From Clytia hemisphaerica (Eukaryota > Cnidaria > Hydrozoa > Leptothecata > Clytiidae), in NCBI GenBank assembly GCA_902728285.1, contig CACVBU010000693.1, positions 329,143 through 393,142 on the forward strand: a DNA stretch of 64,000 nucleotides, given 5' to 3'. Position 1 is the first letter of the stretch. Each line of letters starts with the position of its first letter. The notes below the pieces were generated by a model that saw nothing but the letters and a program-made list of their open reading frames with translations, was not told the DNA's origin and did no database searches. A program made the position numbers and the translations under genes. Positions 1 through 11,789 of the stretch are shown one piece after another.

Positions 1-272
1 CTACCCGTTTTAGTAGTGTTTGTGGAATTATGTATTGTTGGATGTCCATTGAAGCAAAAACATTTCTTTTCTTCAGTGTATAAAGGTGTTTTCTTCAACC
101 TTTGACATCGTAAAATACATTCCACTGATGACCGTGCATTTTCAACAGAAACTGTGTTGTTTAAAGATGCAGTAACTTGTTGACCTTCGTATAAACAACA
201 AAATGTTTGAAGAAATGAACACGATAGCAAGAAAAAAATCAAGAAAAATTCTATGGTTTTTCCTTGAGGCAT
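1..272 (-). CDS. Secreted cysteine-rich protein, 5' part (runs off window)
   Basis: Reading the minus strand from an ATG at 272-270 gives 90 codons without a stop to the window edge. Residues 8-25 form a strong signal peptide: a hydrophobic run rich in Phe and Leu (EFFLIFFLLSCSFLQTF) after a short polar start with one Lys. The mature part has spaced cysteines (SVECILRCQ, KKCFCFNG) and three N-glycosylation sequons (NNT, NST, NTT). The cysteine spacing and length recall a PAN/Apple-like extracellular module, but that is only a resemblance and I do not assign a family. No splice donor is needed within the visible part. The protein is probably secreted or a membrane ectodomain. The plus-strand ORF at 203-424 overlaps its start and is a shadow. 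Confidence 0.72.
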   Translation of the reverse strand, partial: MPQGKTIEFFLIFFLLSCSFLQTFCCLYEGQQVTASLNNTVSVENARSSVECILRCQRLKKTPLYTEEKKCFCFNGHPTIHNSTNTTKTG

Positions 273-574
273 GGTTGAAGATGATGATTAAATTCATTCA
301 TTTACCAAGTTTATCAAAACCTATGCGAGATCCAATTTCACGTACAAGTGACGAAATAAATACTTGTATTATTTTCCTTGATACAAAATTAACAAGACGA
401 CTTAAAGTCGAAAATTTCGCCTAGAATTTAAACTACATAGGAAAAACAAGAAGTAGAGATTGAAGCCAATTTGAAATCTACTTTACATCGAGCCTTGATG
501 AAACAATTTTACAAGAACAACGAGGCTTAAAATCGCTAAAAAAAGAGACCAATTTAAGAACAACTGTTGTTTAA

Positions 575-1790
575 TTTTTAAGAACTAATAAACAAAGGTA
601 ATATCACCGTCTATCAAAAGTTATTTATTGGATTCTTTAAGCAAATGCTTATATAAGAAAAATGAATATGCTCATATTGTGCGCCATCTCTTGTTTATTT
701 TGTAAGAGCTAATTACCGAAAGGTATATTACCGTCTATCAAGAGTTATTGATTTGATTCTTATAAAGTAAATGCTTATAAGAAAAATAAATATGCTCATA
801 ATGAATGTGCGCCGTCCCTCGATTACTTTGTAAAAACTAATTACCGAAAGGTATATCACCGTCTATCGAGAGTTATTGATTTGATTCTTATAAAGTAAAT
901 GCTTATAAGAAAAATAAGTAAGCTCATATTGTGCGCCATCCCTTGTTTACTTTGTAAGAACTAATTACCGAAAGGTATATTACCGTCTATCAAGAGTTAT
1001 TGATTTGATTCTTATAAAGTGTATGCTTATAAGAAAAATAAGTCAGCTCATATTGTGCGCCATCCCTTGTTTACTTTGTAAGAACTAATTACCGAAAGGT
1101 GTATTACCGTCTATCAAGAAATATTAATTTGATTCTTATAAAGTAAATGCTTATAAGAAAAATAAATGAGCTCACATTGTGCCTCCGTTCCTTGTTTACT
1201 TTGGAACAACTAATTACCGAAAACTATATCACCGTCTATCAAGAGTTATTGATTTGATTCTTATAAAGTAAATGCTTATAAGAAAAATAAGTAAGCTCAT
1301 ATTGTGCGCCATCCCTTGTTTACTTTGTAAGAACTAATTACCGAAAGGTATATTACCGTCTATAAAGAGTTATTGATTTGATTCTTATAAAGTATATGCT
1401 TATAAGAAAAATAAATATGCTCATATTGTGCGCCATCCCTTGTTTACTTTGTAAGAACTAATTACCGAAAGGTATATCACCGTCTATCAAGAGTTATTGA
1501 TTTGATTCTTATAAAGTATATGCTTATAAGAAAAATAAATATGCTCATATTGTGCGCCATACTTTGTTTACTTTGTAAGAACTAATTACCGAAAGGTATA
1601 TCACCGTCTATCAAGAGTTATTGATTTGATTCTTATAAAGTATATGCTTATAAGAAAAATAAATACGCTCATATTGTGCGCCATACTTTGTTTACTTTGT
1701 AAGAACTAATTACCGAAAGGTATATTACTGCCTATCAAGAGTTATTGATTTGATTCTTATAAAGTATATGCTTATAAGAGAATAAAGAAA
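575..1790. repeat. Satellite array, ~124-bp unit, about 10 copies
   Basis: The block AATTACCGAAAGG recurs at 711, 839, 963, 1087, 1212, 1335, 1459, 1583 and 1708, a spacing of 123-128 bp, with a diverged first unit near 588. Each unit also holds GCGCCAT, ACCGTCTATC and TTATAAAGTA. Units are highly alike, so the array is young or homogenised. It contains no ORF. It separates the secreted-protein gene from the innexin. Confidence 0.93.
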
Positions 1791-3669
1791 AAATCAAAAC
1801 TGTGGAGCTAAAGACAGAAAGATATATGACGTAATCCAAAGAAAACCCAGGAAAATCGTCCGTGGTTATACGAGCGTGTAATTTGTAAATTAAATTTAGT
1901 GAGTTGGTCCACCGTATCAAGCACTTTCGTTTTCTAATTTTTTTTCCGATGACACCGCCGCCGCGAAAGGCTATTGTAATACTTTCGCTAAGCGAAATTA
2001 ACAAATCTCGAACTTTCAAAATGAAAACCATTCGTTACCTTTATCTAAACTAATTGAAAAGTGAAAAATCGAGTTCACAAGAAAAGTTCCCTATTAATGG
2101 TCTACTACTGTCAAAGTCCCCTATAAAGAATTTGTTAACAAACAGTGTTTGAAGATAATCATCAAAAAATTTGTCACAAAAATTATGTGTAGAGACACAA
2201 TATCACCACATTCAAGGTTTTCAAGGTAAAAGAAGGCGAGGGAAGGAAGCAAAGTCTCTAGACTGGACATTCCAAAAACCGGCTGAAATTTTGGGCAGGC
2301 GTTGAAAGTCAGGGAAGTGAAGTGACGCCCAATAAGGTATTCCTGACAGCTTTTAAAGGAAAATTTATAGCTTTCCAGGTATCTAAGAAATAGTATTTTC
2401 AAAAAAAAATTCATAGGGACAAGAAACGAATCTCTATTTTTATCCTAGTGAAGCTGGAGTTTTATTTTCCACCTTTATTTAGGATTACCTAACAGAAAGA
2501 CTCTAGATAATTAAAGTCATCTTTAGATAACTAAAGTTATCAAAAAACGTTCGAAAAATTGTCTAAAAATCATCCAAAGTAGTTTGTAATCGATATACCG
2601 GATTTATGAGAAAAAATCCCATTAAACCCCTGTAAATCAAATCAACTCACGTCAGTTAAAAATTGGCTGTCATTTGGAAATCCAATTAGCGAGAAGACAC
2701 CAAATGGTTAGGAATAGTTGATTTGAGTAATGACTTTTAGACAGACATCTTGTTTTGCGGCAGATTAGTGAGCGATTAAAATCTCTTTAATTGCGTCCGG
2801 AACCTTTTATCTTATGACAAGCGGACAGGTTATAAATCATATTAAATAAACCGCCAACTAATTGTACAAAATAGGGAACAAATTGTGCTATTAAGGATTT
2901 TTTTGTAATTAAAATAGTTCATCTTTTCTTTTCTGGTTTTTAAAAAAGTTTGCTTACTCATGCCCTTGAATATTTACGCATGCGCTTTACAGTATCAATT
3001 AAAATTACAATCTGTCAAAAGTAGAAAATCTAGTAAATTCATATAATACCGCCTAAGGAAAAAACGGCCACAACGCTAATTGTAAGGTATTAAGTCAATG
3101 GAGTCAATCAGTGGTTAGGAACTGGAGATTCTTTTTGGTAATACTAAAATATTATAAAACACTGCGGCCATTATTGGCTCTATTGGTCATTGGCTATTTA
3201 CGTGCTGTGCTTATTGGCAGCAAAAATCTACTAAACGAGGAAATTCAAGATAGATTGGTTTCTTAAAATTCTATGTTACAAAAAAGAGATTAAAAGTAGT
3301 AAAAAATGTTGACCTCGTAATATCTGAGCTCGTAATATCTGAGAGGTCATGAAATAAAATGCTAAAAGTTGTCTAAAATCTTTACATAAAATGATGTGAA
3401 AATACTTACTAGTGTCTTTAAAATGTGTTCGGTGAGCACCACATATGAATAAAATTCAGTACTAAAAGTGTTTTAAAATCCGGCAATTCTGTAATGTTGT
3501 AGAATTATGACGTCATGGTCGAACAAGATAACGTCAGCATTACGTAAGAGTTCGGTTGGTGTCCATATGAAAGTACATACAAATATCTACTGTGTGAAGC
3601 AGCTTTGATAGAAAAAATCCCTTAATAAATGTTTTTGTTTTGGTAATGGTGTGTGTAAGTGTAGGTATT
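1791..3669. other. Intergenic sequence, nothing supported
   Basis: AT-rich stretch between the satellite and the innexin stop codon. The two minus-strand ORFs here (98 and 97 codons) show no domain, compositional bias or flanking splice signal that I can support. Confidence 0.6.
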
Positions 3670-4661
3670 TTACAATTGTGCAACATCGTTTAAGAGTTTT
3701 TGACTTGGTCCGTACGGGTTCATTTTTTGATCCTCAGGTGCATATCCGTTGTTGCCCTGGAAACGATCTAATCTCTCTTCCTTCAATTTGCGGATCAACC
3801 GACCGTAGACCGGCAAGTTTTTCTTACGGACATACTCGAGATATTCACATTCCCGTAAGGTTAAGGATTGGTAGACGCGTCTAGCCTGTGAGCCTTGAGA
3901 TAAGAAACATGTGATGGTGACTAAATGGTCGACCACTTGCATGATGAATCCAATACAACTAACAATCATACCGAAGATGAATAAAAACCACAAGACAATC
4001 AAAACGTATTGGTATAAGACATTCTGAGAGATTTCGCAAACGAATTTGTGTGTATTGAACAAGTGGTGTTTGATATCTTTGCTCAGTTCCAAAACTTCAC
4101 AGAAACCGAATGTTGGAAGCATGATTTCTCCAGGTCTCAATCGTTTGCGTCCAGCAGTATAATCATAAGCTTTGCTATTGCTTTGTTTGCTCCAGTTAAT
4201 CCATTCGGTACCGTATCTTCGGAAGTCACCATTCAACAGGTTGTCCGTTGCAACAAAGGCAATCACGTTAACGACGAGATAACAAATCTTACAGAAAATG
4301 TTCGCAAATAATCTCAATCGCATGCGCATTGGGGGGTTGATCTGGTAGTTGAAGTAATTCTTGACAATTCCATCAATGTCTGGTTCGACAGCTTTGATGC
4401 TACTTTTCAAACTGATTAGATCTGTGTTGATGTATCGGAACAAGACATAAGGGAGATAATAAAGGAAACCAATGACAGCGATGTAGAAGGGAAACCATTG
4501 ATATTGGAGATAAAAGGTTTTCTCCAATGGCTCACATTGAGCATTTGTTTCAGTTTCGCAAAGAGCACCATTCATCATACCATCTTCTTTAAGATTTCTT
4601 GGGATACCATAATAAGCCATCTTTCCTTGGACCATAGGTAAGTCACGGTAAACGTAGAAGC
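3670..4661 (-). CDS. Innexin exon 2
   Basis: Codes residues 75-404: rest of loop 1, TM2, cytosolic loop, TM3, loop 2, TM4 and the C-terminal tail. The acceptor is ATTAG|GC at 4662/4661; the Met at 4635 is internal (residue 84), not the start. Confidence 0.95.
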
Positions 4662-6161
4662 CTAATGAAAAGCAAAGAATTGCAAGTTTAATATCATCAA
4701 AATACGGACAAGAATGAGTCTAATATGATATTGAGTAATCATCAGATGTGACTGTACTGAGGTCTGAGAATGCACAATAGTGTACGTTTACATTCCTTGA
4801 AATTCCTTCTCTTGGGATTTTATGGAGGCTTTTAAAGCGTATAAAGGTGGTATTCTCATTCAATATCAAATTTTTGAATTTATGATAAATCAAAGATATC
4901 TATGAAGATTTGATTTCTCAATGTAATGGTTTTTTTTTCTGGTAAAGGTAAATTACAAAGAGGAAACCATAACAAACTGTGGTGGTTTAGGAGAAAAGGC
5001 TGAGGAAGTGACTATTTAAACGCATACTTTCAAAATGTGCTTTTAATTAAACGAAATAGTTGACGCAGAAAAAAGGAAATGACTTTGGAAAGTATAATGA
5101 TGATAACGTAAAAACAGGAGGAAACGACCAAATTTTCGAGTTCAAGTTTCTACCGCATTAGCAGTTAAGAAAATTCTTTTGGCTATCGAGTACTTTGTTA
5201 GTTTTAGATGGAGCTTTATTCTGACTATTAACTGAGTCTTTTCATTTTCGGACGAAAATTCTCTCGAGAATATTGATTTATTAGTTGTGAATCTTTTTAA
5301 AAGAATCGATAAACTGACTTGAATTTTCAGGAAATTTTCTTATAAAAAGAAGGTAAATTTTTTCGCTTTACAATACACGCACTTTTGAATGATATAACTG
5401 TTTCGGCTGCTCTAAATAATGAATCAATCGTAAGAAAATTCAGTATAGTGTTTACAAATTTCGTGCTATTCTTTCTGGCTATTGTTCTTTCATTGATAAA
5501 TGTTTTATTTAACAAGATTTTTCATCTTCATTTTCAAATTTAAATTTTTAAAGAGCGTTTTTGAAGAAGTTGCTATGACATTACACCACATGTTTTACCG
5601 TTATCTTTCGACATTTTTACAATTTAGCGGAGCAAATAAAATCGTCCGAGAAAAAGCAAATGTATACATATGTAAAAGCCACTAAACCCCTCATTAAAAA
5701 AAATCTTAAAACCTGTTAAAACCACCTATTTGAAAAAATAAACATATGATCAAATGACTATCAATTCTTTATCTTATCTCCGCTTAGCTAACCAAACTAT
5801 TTCCCTTCAAATCTTATTCCTTGTGAATTTAAAATTGAGACAAAAAACTGCTACACATTCATCTACTGAAAATCTGGTAAATTTCAGAGATAAAAGCACC
5901 AAAGTCTAAACACAGTGTAAACAATAAATCATATATACCTTGAATCCAGCAAGCTTCATGGACATATCCTTTGTCAATACCAGCAGTGCCAGGGATGACG
6001 CATGTCATTGTATCTTTGAACCAATTCAACCCTAACAGCATGCTGGAGACCATTGCCATTTTGACCATGAAAATACGGTTAAATTGATCAGTTAGCGAAT
6101 CATGACGGGCCTTAAATTTGATCTGTAGCAGACCTTTGATACTTCCAGTGATCATCGACAT
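3670..6161 (-). CDS. Innexin (gap-junction/hemichannel subunit), two exons
   Basis: Exon 1 is 6161-5939 and exon 2 is 4661-3670 (stop TAA). The 1,277-bp intron has GT at 5938 and AG at 4663-4662 and splits the Gly75 codon. The joined product has 404 residues, a normal innexin length. Four membrane spans: about 28-48, 124-149, 193-211 and 289-313. Extracellular loop 1 has the conserved Cys pair C54 and C71 (ACWIQG, then FYVYRDLP across the splice) plus extra C109 and C117; loop 2 has C262 and C283. The family hallmark before TM2 is YLQYQWFPFY, close to the usual YYQWVPF. Innexins oligomerise in the plasma membrane and couple neighbouring cells. The start is chosen because MSMITG precedes the conserved cytosolic N-terminus (LTDQFNRIF) and has an A at -3. 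The nearby plus-strand ORFs are shadows. Confidence 0.95.
5939..6161 (-). CDS. Innexin exon 1
   Basis: Codes residues 1-74 and the first base of codon 75: cytosolic N-terminus, TM1 and most of loop 1, up to the motif CWIQ. Donor is AAG|GTATAT at 5939/5938. Confidence 0.95.
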
Positions 6162-6395
6162 TTTGGTGGTTGCTGAGAGTTATATATCGACAAATCCAAG
6201 TTTTTGATTTTTTTGAAGAGAAGCGTCTCTCTTCTACTATTTCACACACGCAACCCCCTTTTGCGTTTCGTGTTACGACGTTTACACACACTGTTTGTGT
6301 ATGTGCTCACCTGCCTTCTTTGCTGAATGGTTTTTTGGACACTTTAATTTTTTGCCGCGATTTTAGAGGTGCACCGGGTTGGCGAGTTATCTGAA
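6162..6395 (-). promoter_or_regulatory. Innexin 5' leader with possible upstream acceptor
   Basis: On the minus strand a long pyrimidine tract ends in TTTTTTCAG at about 6391, followed by ATAACTCGCC and some 230 nt of leader before the ATG at 6161. This could be the acceptor of a 5'-UTR intron or of spliced-leader trans-splicing. I cannot tell which. TATATAA occurs about 15-20 nt before the ATG and is too close to be the TATA box of that start. Confidence 0.35.
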
Positions 6396-7149
6396 AAAAG
6401 AAATAAAATGTCACATTTATTTCAGGGTATTCAATGTAGATACGGAATATGGAATATTAAATGTGATATGTGCATTATAGTATTTTTGATTTTCTAATCA
6501 ATATCTGATGCCATTTATTCATCTAAACTACGAGTTGGAAACCCAAACCCTCTAAGATTATGTTAAAAAGAAACGGTAGAAGAATTTTAAAGCTTGATTT
6601 CTAACTTGGTAAAAATATTAAGAAACGCGCTAAAACTTTAAAAAGACCATGAAAGTAGACGTAAACTAAAGAAATATATAACAAAAAACTTTTAAACCCA
6701 TTCATTTGGAATTTATAGTAAAGTTAAAGATACAAAAAGAAAGAAAGAAAGAAAGAAAGAGAAATATTAAAATCATGATTTAAAAACTCGATTTAAAACA
6801 ACGTAATTACATTCAAATATTACTCAGGAGATTCAACAGAGAAAAAAAACTCGTCAAAAGTCTTTTCATTTGTACACGTGTAGAAAAGCCACTTTTAAAT
6901 GGATTTAAAAGGATTGAATGATACCAAATATCGAAACCTCTGACATGATACGGAATTTTAAAAGGATCGAGAAAAGATTGTTTCATAATCATAAATAAAG
7001 GTAACCTCAAAATTCAAACAAAGGGCGTGCAGATAACTTATAATCTTGAATGGTACGATTAGATTTTCGAATACCAAGCAATTGTAAATCAACCAACCTC
7101 AAAAGTTTGTAAACCATACTATTTGTTTAATTGGTCATTTTTGAGAATG
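6396..7149. other. Intergenic sequence with a short GAAA microsatellite
   Basis: No supported gene. A (GAAA)n run lies at about 6735-6765. The rest is AT-rich with no coding signature. Confidence 0.6.
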
Positions 7150-7169
7150 GTTATTTTAGAGTCTGCTAA

Positions 7170-7545
7170 ATGACGTGCCCTACGTGCCCACGTGCCCTCA
7201 TTTTTTTGACGTGCCTTCGTGCCCTACGTGCCTTACGTGCCTTCGTGCTCGCGTGCCTTACGTGCCTACGTGCTCGCGTGCCCTCCGAAATTTTACGTGC
7301 CCGACGTGCTTACGTGTTTACGTGCTTGCGTGCCCAAAGTTTTGACGTGCCCTCAAGTTTTGACGTGCCCTCAAGTTTTGACGTGCCCTCGAATTTTGAC
7401 GTGCCCTCAAGTTTTGACGTGCCCTCGAATTTCGACGTGCTCTCAAATTTTGACGTGCCCTCAAATTTTGACGTGCCCTCCAATTTTGACGTGCCCTCCA
7501 ATTTTGACGTGCCCTCCAATTTTGACGTGCCCTCCAATTTGGACG
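7170..7545 (+). repeat. 18-bp minisatellite, left arm
   Basis: About twelve copies of an 18-bp unit (ACGTGCCCTCAAGTTTTG and variants with CGAATTT or CCAATTT), preceded by irregular CGTGCC repeats. Same sequence, opposite orientation, as 9790-10195. Confidence 0.93.
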
Positions 7546-8026
7546 TGCAAATCAACCAAAACTAAATAAAGAACTTTTCTGATTGGTTGAAAAAAGAGAA
7601 AATATGTGAGACGCATGCTATTTACTTTTTATCAGCTGGCTCTCTTTTTATTTCAAGTTAGGGGATATAGTATTAATTATAAGAACTTTCTGAAATAGGA
7701 AGGAATTTTTTAAGATTTTAATAGAGGTATGGCATTAGAAATCCCTTCAAATCTTAAGCATCACATTGAAATACAACTTGAAATTTTGCACAAAGACAGT
7801 CTCATAGTTTTTTGTTTCCTATATAAAAACTTTTTTAATTCGATGCCAAATTTTTTGGAAATTTCTATTAAAAAATGGTGTATGTTGTCTCCACTTTAAG
7901 GAGAATATTTTAAGTAAAACATCATAAAGTCAGTGACGCTGAAAATCTTAAATCCGCTGACCAAAAAGAAAAGTTTCTTTAAACACCACATTTTCTTATA
8001 CAAATTGTCTGTGTCTGCACTTTTAA

Positions 8027-8701
8027 TTAAAGTCTGTTCACAATAAGTGTGCACTCTTTTTTCTTTTACCTATAACTTTTGAAGGAATTCTTCAATCTTT
8101 ATAAGTTTGGTATCATTGGAAAGATATTAGTAAGTGGAACAATTTGAAATAAAAGTCTTTAAAAAAATCCTAAAAACGAAGATGAAAATGAAGAAGAAAA
8201 AAATGAAGATCTTGTAGAGAAGTGCTATAACTTTCATTTTCACTGGATTCTTTGATCTTAGGAGATCATCACTGTGAAGAAATTTCACTAAAATATTTAT
8301 TCAATATAAAGTTATGATACAAAGTTAATAAGTGATTGACCCCAAAAAACAGCAGAAAACAGCAGAAAACAGCGTTTTTAGACGTCAATCAGCTTATAAC
8401 TTTGCTTGATATCTTTTGACTGAATGATTATTTTTGAGAAATTTTTTCACAGTGATGATGTTCGATAATCAAGGATTCACTTCAGTGAAAATGATAGCTA
8501 TAGCACCTTTCTACAAGATCTTCATTTTTTTCTTCTTCATTTTCATCTTCATTTTTAGAATTTGTTTAAAGATTTTTTTATTTCAAATTGATCCACTCAC
8601 TAATATCTTTCCAATGATACCAAATTTATAAAGATTGAAGAATTCCTTCAAAAGTTATAGGTAAATGAAAAAAGAGTGCACACTTATCGTGAATAGACTT
8701 T
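8027..8701. mobile_element. Long palindromic MITE inside the 7.2-10.2 kb element
   Basis: Inverted repeat with arms of about 310 bp. The left arm begins AAAGTCTGTTCACAATAAGT and the right arm ends with its near-exact complement. The central region at 8341-8375 has AAACAGCAG repeats. No coding capacity. Confidence 0.82.
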
Positions 8702-8737
8702 AAAAAGAAAATAGTAAATCAACGAGTTTGGAAACTA

Positions 8738-9537
8738 TTCTAGTCGCGAGTTAGGGAGTTGCTAGTTTCGAGTTGGGGAGTTAAAAAATTACCGGCTACC
8801 GAAAAAGAATAACATATATCAAAAGTACGATTTTGAAAGTAAATGTAATATGACTAATGAGAGTAATATATAACACACATAATACGTATAATACATATGC
8901 CACCTGTAATATGCTTATTGCCTTAAACACGTGCGCTGAGAGGTGAGAGCACGGAGAGCTATTTTCTACTGTCAATTCATATCCATTTATATTTCCTGCA
9001 TCACATTGAGTATAAATATAATTCTTGATTAAAGTGACTTTAGAACCATTGTATTTTATAATGTGATCAAAATTTTTATTAAAAAGTGTCAATTCCAATG
9101 ATAAAATGACAAAAGAAAGTGTCATTATTTTTCTAGCTCTATATAAGCTATATCTAAGACTTTTTTGAGGCTAAGATGACTGTCAACTTATATCCTTTTA
9201 TACAATAAGCATCGCTTGCAGTATGATCAATATTTTTTGGGGAATTTGTTTGACAATAATTGTATTTAAAGATTTTGTCAATATTTTTACAAGAACGTGT
9301 CATGTTGTCAGCATTATGACAATCACATAACAGTACTTAGTATTTTGGCTTTGCTAGCCAGCACCTTACCATTTTCATAATCTTAAAGTCAATAATATGT
9401 TTGGTACTGGCTAATTTGAAATTTGTACTTTTGGGCTACATTTGTTTAAATTAGAAAATTTTCGGTCGCCCTAAAGTTTTACGAACTCCCCAACTCGAAA
9501 CTAGCAACTCCCCAACTCCCAAACTCACCAACTAGAA
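8738..9537. mobile_element. ~800-bp inverted-repeat element with GAGTTGGGGAGTT arms
   Basis: Left arm 8738-8782 (TTCTAGT...GAGTTGGGGAGTT) is inverted at 9485-9537. The arms contain two to four copies of GAGTT(G)GGGAGTT. The interior has no supported ORF. Nested in the 3-kb element and adjacent to the 8027-8701 MITE. Confidence 0.75.
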
Positions 9538-9789
9538 CATTACATAGACTCTAAATCAACGATATTCTTATGTGTAAATAAGCGACATTCGAAAACGATG
9601 GCTTTCGCGAATATATTCAAGGACTTCAAGGACAATCTTATTAAAAGCTGTGAAGCGTGTGGTGTACTCAATATGATGATAAGTAAATACGGTGATTTTT
9701 GATTTTTACTCTTTTGTCTTTTGTGTCGACTTTTTGCGATTTTTGTGTGCAAAACGAGGAACAGTTTAACTTCACAGAAGAATTCATAG

Positions 9790-10195
9790 GAGAGTCAAAA
9801 TTCGAGGGCACGTCGAAATTCGAGGGCACGTCAAAATTCGAGGGCACGTCAAAACTTGAGGGCACGTCAAAATTCGAGGGCACGTCAAAATTTGAGGGCA
9901 CGTCAAAATTTGAGGGCACGTTAAAACTTGAGGGCACGTCAAAATTCGAGGGCACGTCAAAACTTGAGGGCACGTCAAAATTCGAGGGCACGTCAAAATT
10001 CGAGGGCACGTCAAAACTTTGGGCACGCAAGCACGTAAGCACGTAGGCACGTCGGGCACGTAAAATTTCGGAGGGCACGCGAGCACGTAGGCACGTTGAG
10101 CACGTAAGGCACGCGAGCACGAAGGCACGTAAGGCACGTAGGGCACGAAGGCACGTCAAAAAAATGAGGGCACGTGGGCACGTAGGGCACGTCAT
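9790..10195 (-). repeat. 18-bp minisatellite, right arm
   Basis: Inverted counterpart of 7170-7545: about thirteen units of the same 18-bp repeat, then the irregular GGCACGTA-type part. Variants (CGAATTT, CAAGTTT) are ordered differently from the left arm, so the arms have not been kept identical by simple copying. Confidence 0.92.
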
Positions 10196-10215
10196 TTAGC
10201 AGACTCGTTATTTTA

Positions 10216-10955
10216 ATATTTTCAATTGAAGTAAAATGAAAAAGTGATTTCACAAACAAACATTTCTAAAATATGCTGACATTCAAAGAAATTGTATTTC
10301 CATTGATGTTTAGGTGAAAAAGATCATTAATCACAATGCCATCTGTTTGCGAAATGAATTGTTCTGAAATCAGTTACATCATTTACGAGAAATGATCAAT
10401 TTCACCACAACCCTAATTCTGAATAAACGAAACAAATCAAAACAAAAGAAAATGGAAACAAAAAAAGCCAAAGAAACAACAACAACAAAAAACAAAGACG
10501 AAAAGTAAACAAAAACAAAAATTAACTCACTTTTAGAAAAAATAACAATTTGGACAACAGAACAGACTGTATGTCTGACCATAAGAAGGAGAAGTTCTAA
10601 ACTAAGCAAGAGTCTAAAACTAATGGAAAAAAAATGAAGTCAATAGAACAAAACAACAATAAAAGCAATCAATTGTAAAGTTTTACAATAGAGTGTCATC
10701 AATGAAAACGATAAAATCACTCCGGTAATGACTGCGTTATACAATAGAGTCTATTGAATATGACCAACCGACGCATAATCGATCATAAACCATTCGCATA
10801 ATGGCTGTTATTAAAAAGCACAAAAGAAGGAATGCTGAAAGCCATCTTATTTTAAAAGAAAAATGCTTCTTTAAGCATGCTACGATGATTTTTTTTATCG
10901 CAAATACAAATCTGACTAAGACGCAGTGAGATGGCACGAAAAGTCTAGATTTTTT
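10216..10955. other. Intergenic AT-rich sequence
   Basis: A-rich on the plus strand at 10430-10520; no coding signal. Confidence 0.5.
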
Positions 10956-10959
10956 ATAA

Positions 10960-11230
10960 GATTATACGTTTTTTATAAGAACAAGCTATATAAGAACATG
11001 AGCCTTCGATGGCAAAAATGTTAAGAACAAGTTAAGAACATTTTAAAGCTTTACGGACTCTTAAAACAGCTAATTTTTTAGGAAAATGGACAAAAATACA
11101 TAAAAAATGGGGAAAATAAGAACATGTTGTGAACACTTTTAGGCTTGAAACTCTCAAAAAGTTAAGAACATCCGGAGGCTTCAAAAATTTTCTAATAAAG
11201 AATGACGTGTATACACCAAAGAAAAGCTTT
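10960..11230. repeat. Dispersed AAGAACAT-family repeat, copy 1
   Basis: Contains ACGTTTTTTATAAGAAC, TATATAAGAACAT, GTTAAGAACATTTTAA and GGCTTGAAACT. The same ordered blocks recur at 11790-12090 and 16298-16480, and shorter parts occur at 29385-29460, 29790-29860 and 30030-30130. Confidence 0.7.
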
Positions 11231-11476
11231 TTGAAGCCCTCAGAGTTGGGATGAGCTGGAGTTTTTATAAGATACTTCACTAATTGGTCATTTGAAGTGA
11301 TAGAGATGACGCGTTCTTTAGAAAAAGTAACAAAATTGTTTTATTACTAGTTAACGACCAACCAAATCAAATAAGAGCTTGTAAAAACTCCAGCTTGTCC
11401 CTCAGAGTTGTCTCTTAGTGATCTGTGATCGAGTAGCAGTGACTTTTAAACAAGATTTCCATGTAAATGAATGCAT

Positions 11477-11527
11477 AGACATATGAACAGTTAGTCATTG
11501 TGAGTCTTTCTAACTGTTCATATGTCT
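11477..11527. repeat. Perfect 18-bp hairpin
   Basis: AGACATATGAACAGTTAG at 11477-11494 is perfectly inverted at 11510-11527 around a 15-nt loop. Either a very short palindromic element or a structured RNA. Confidence 0.75.
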
Positions 11528-11789
11528 GTGGTGAATGGCAGCAAAAAAACTTTAAATTCAAACTTGTTCTAGACTAAGTTTATTTGCAGGTTGAATGTAT
11601 CAGAAAAGTGGTGGTCTTTCTTTTATATTAATCTAATCATTTTTTGAACTGATAAATTGGATAAATACATCGTCCTGATAAAATGCGACTTTATATGGTT
11701 AGCAAAAGGTTGGAAAGTCTGACCACAGCGTATGGTAGAAAGAAAACAGTCAGGAATTTACATCAAAATGAATTGACAGATATTCATAA

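Larger units (their letters stand above)
7159..10206. mobile_element. 3,048-bp foldback/TIR element with minisatellite arms
   Basis: Perfect terminal inverted repeats start GAGTCTGCTAAATGACGTGC on both strands. The element is flanked by a perfect 9-bp duplication GTTATTTTA at 7150-7158 and 10207-10215. Each arm (7159-7550 and 9790-10206) first has short CGTGCC-type repeats and then an 18-bp tandem unit of the form GACGTGCCCTCAAGTTTT. The interior holds two smaller inverted-repeat elements and no transposase. A 9-bp duplication is typical of Mutator-like elements, so a non-autonomous MULE or foldback element is the best reading. The long proline/cysteine-rich ORFs in the arms are translations of the repeat, not genes. 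Confidence 0.88.

Noticed and set aside
560..1790. CRISPR array
   Set aside because: Repeats are 124 bp, contiguous and without variable spacers, in a eukaryotic genome.
2121..2414. 97-codon minus ORF
   Set aside because: No signature, no splice context, composition like the surrounding intergenic DNA.
7170..7569. Overlapping 131- and 116-codon plus ORFs and 81-codon minus ORF, with mirror ORFs at 9668-10195
   Set aside because: They translate the 18-bp minisatellite (multiple of three, so open in several frames); not genes.
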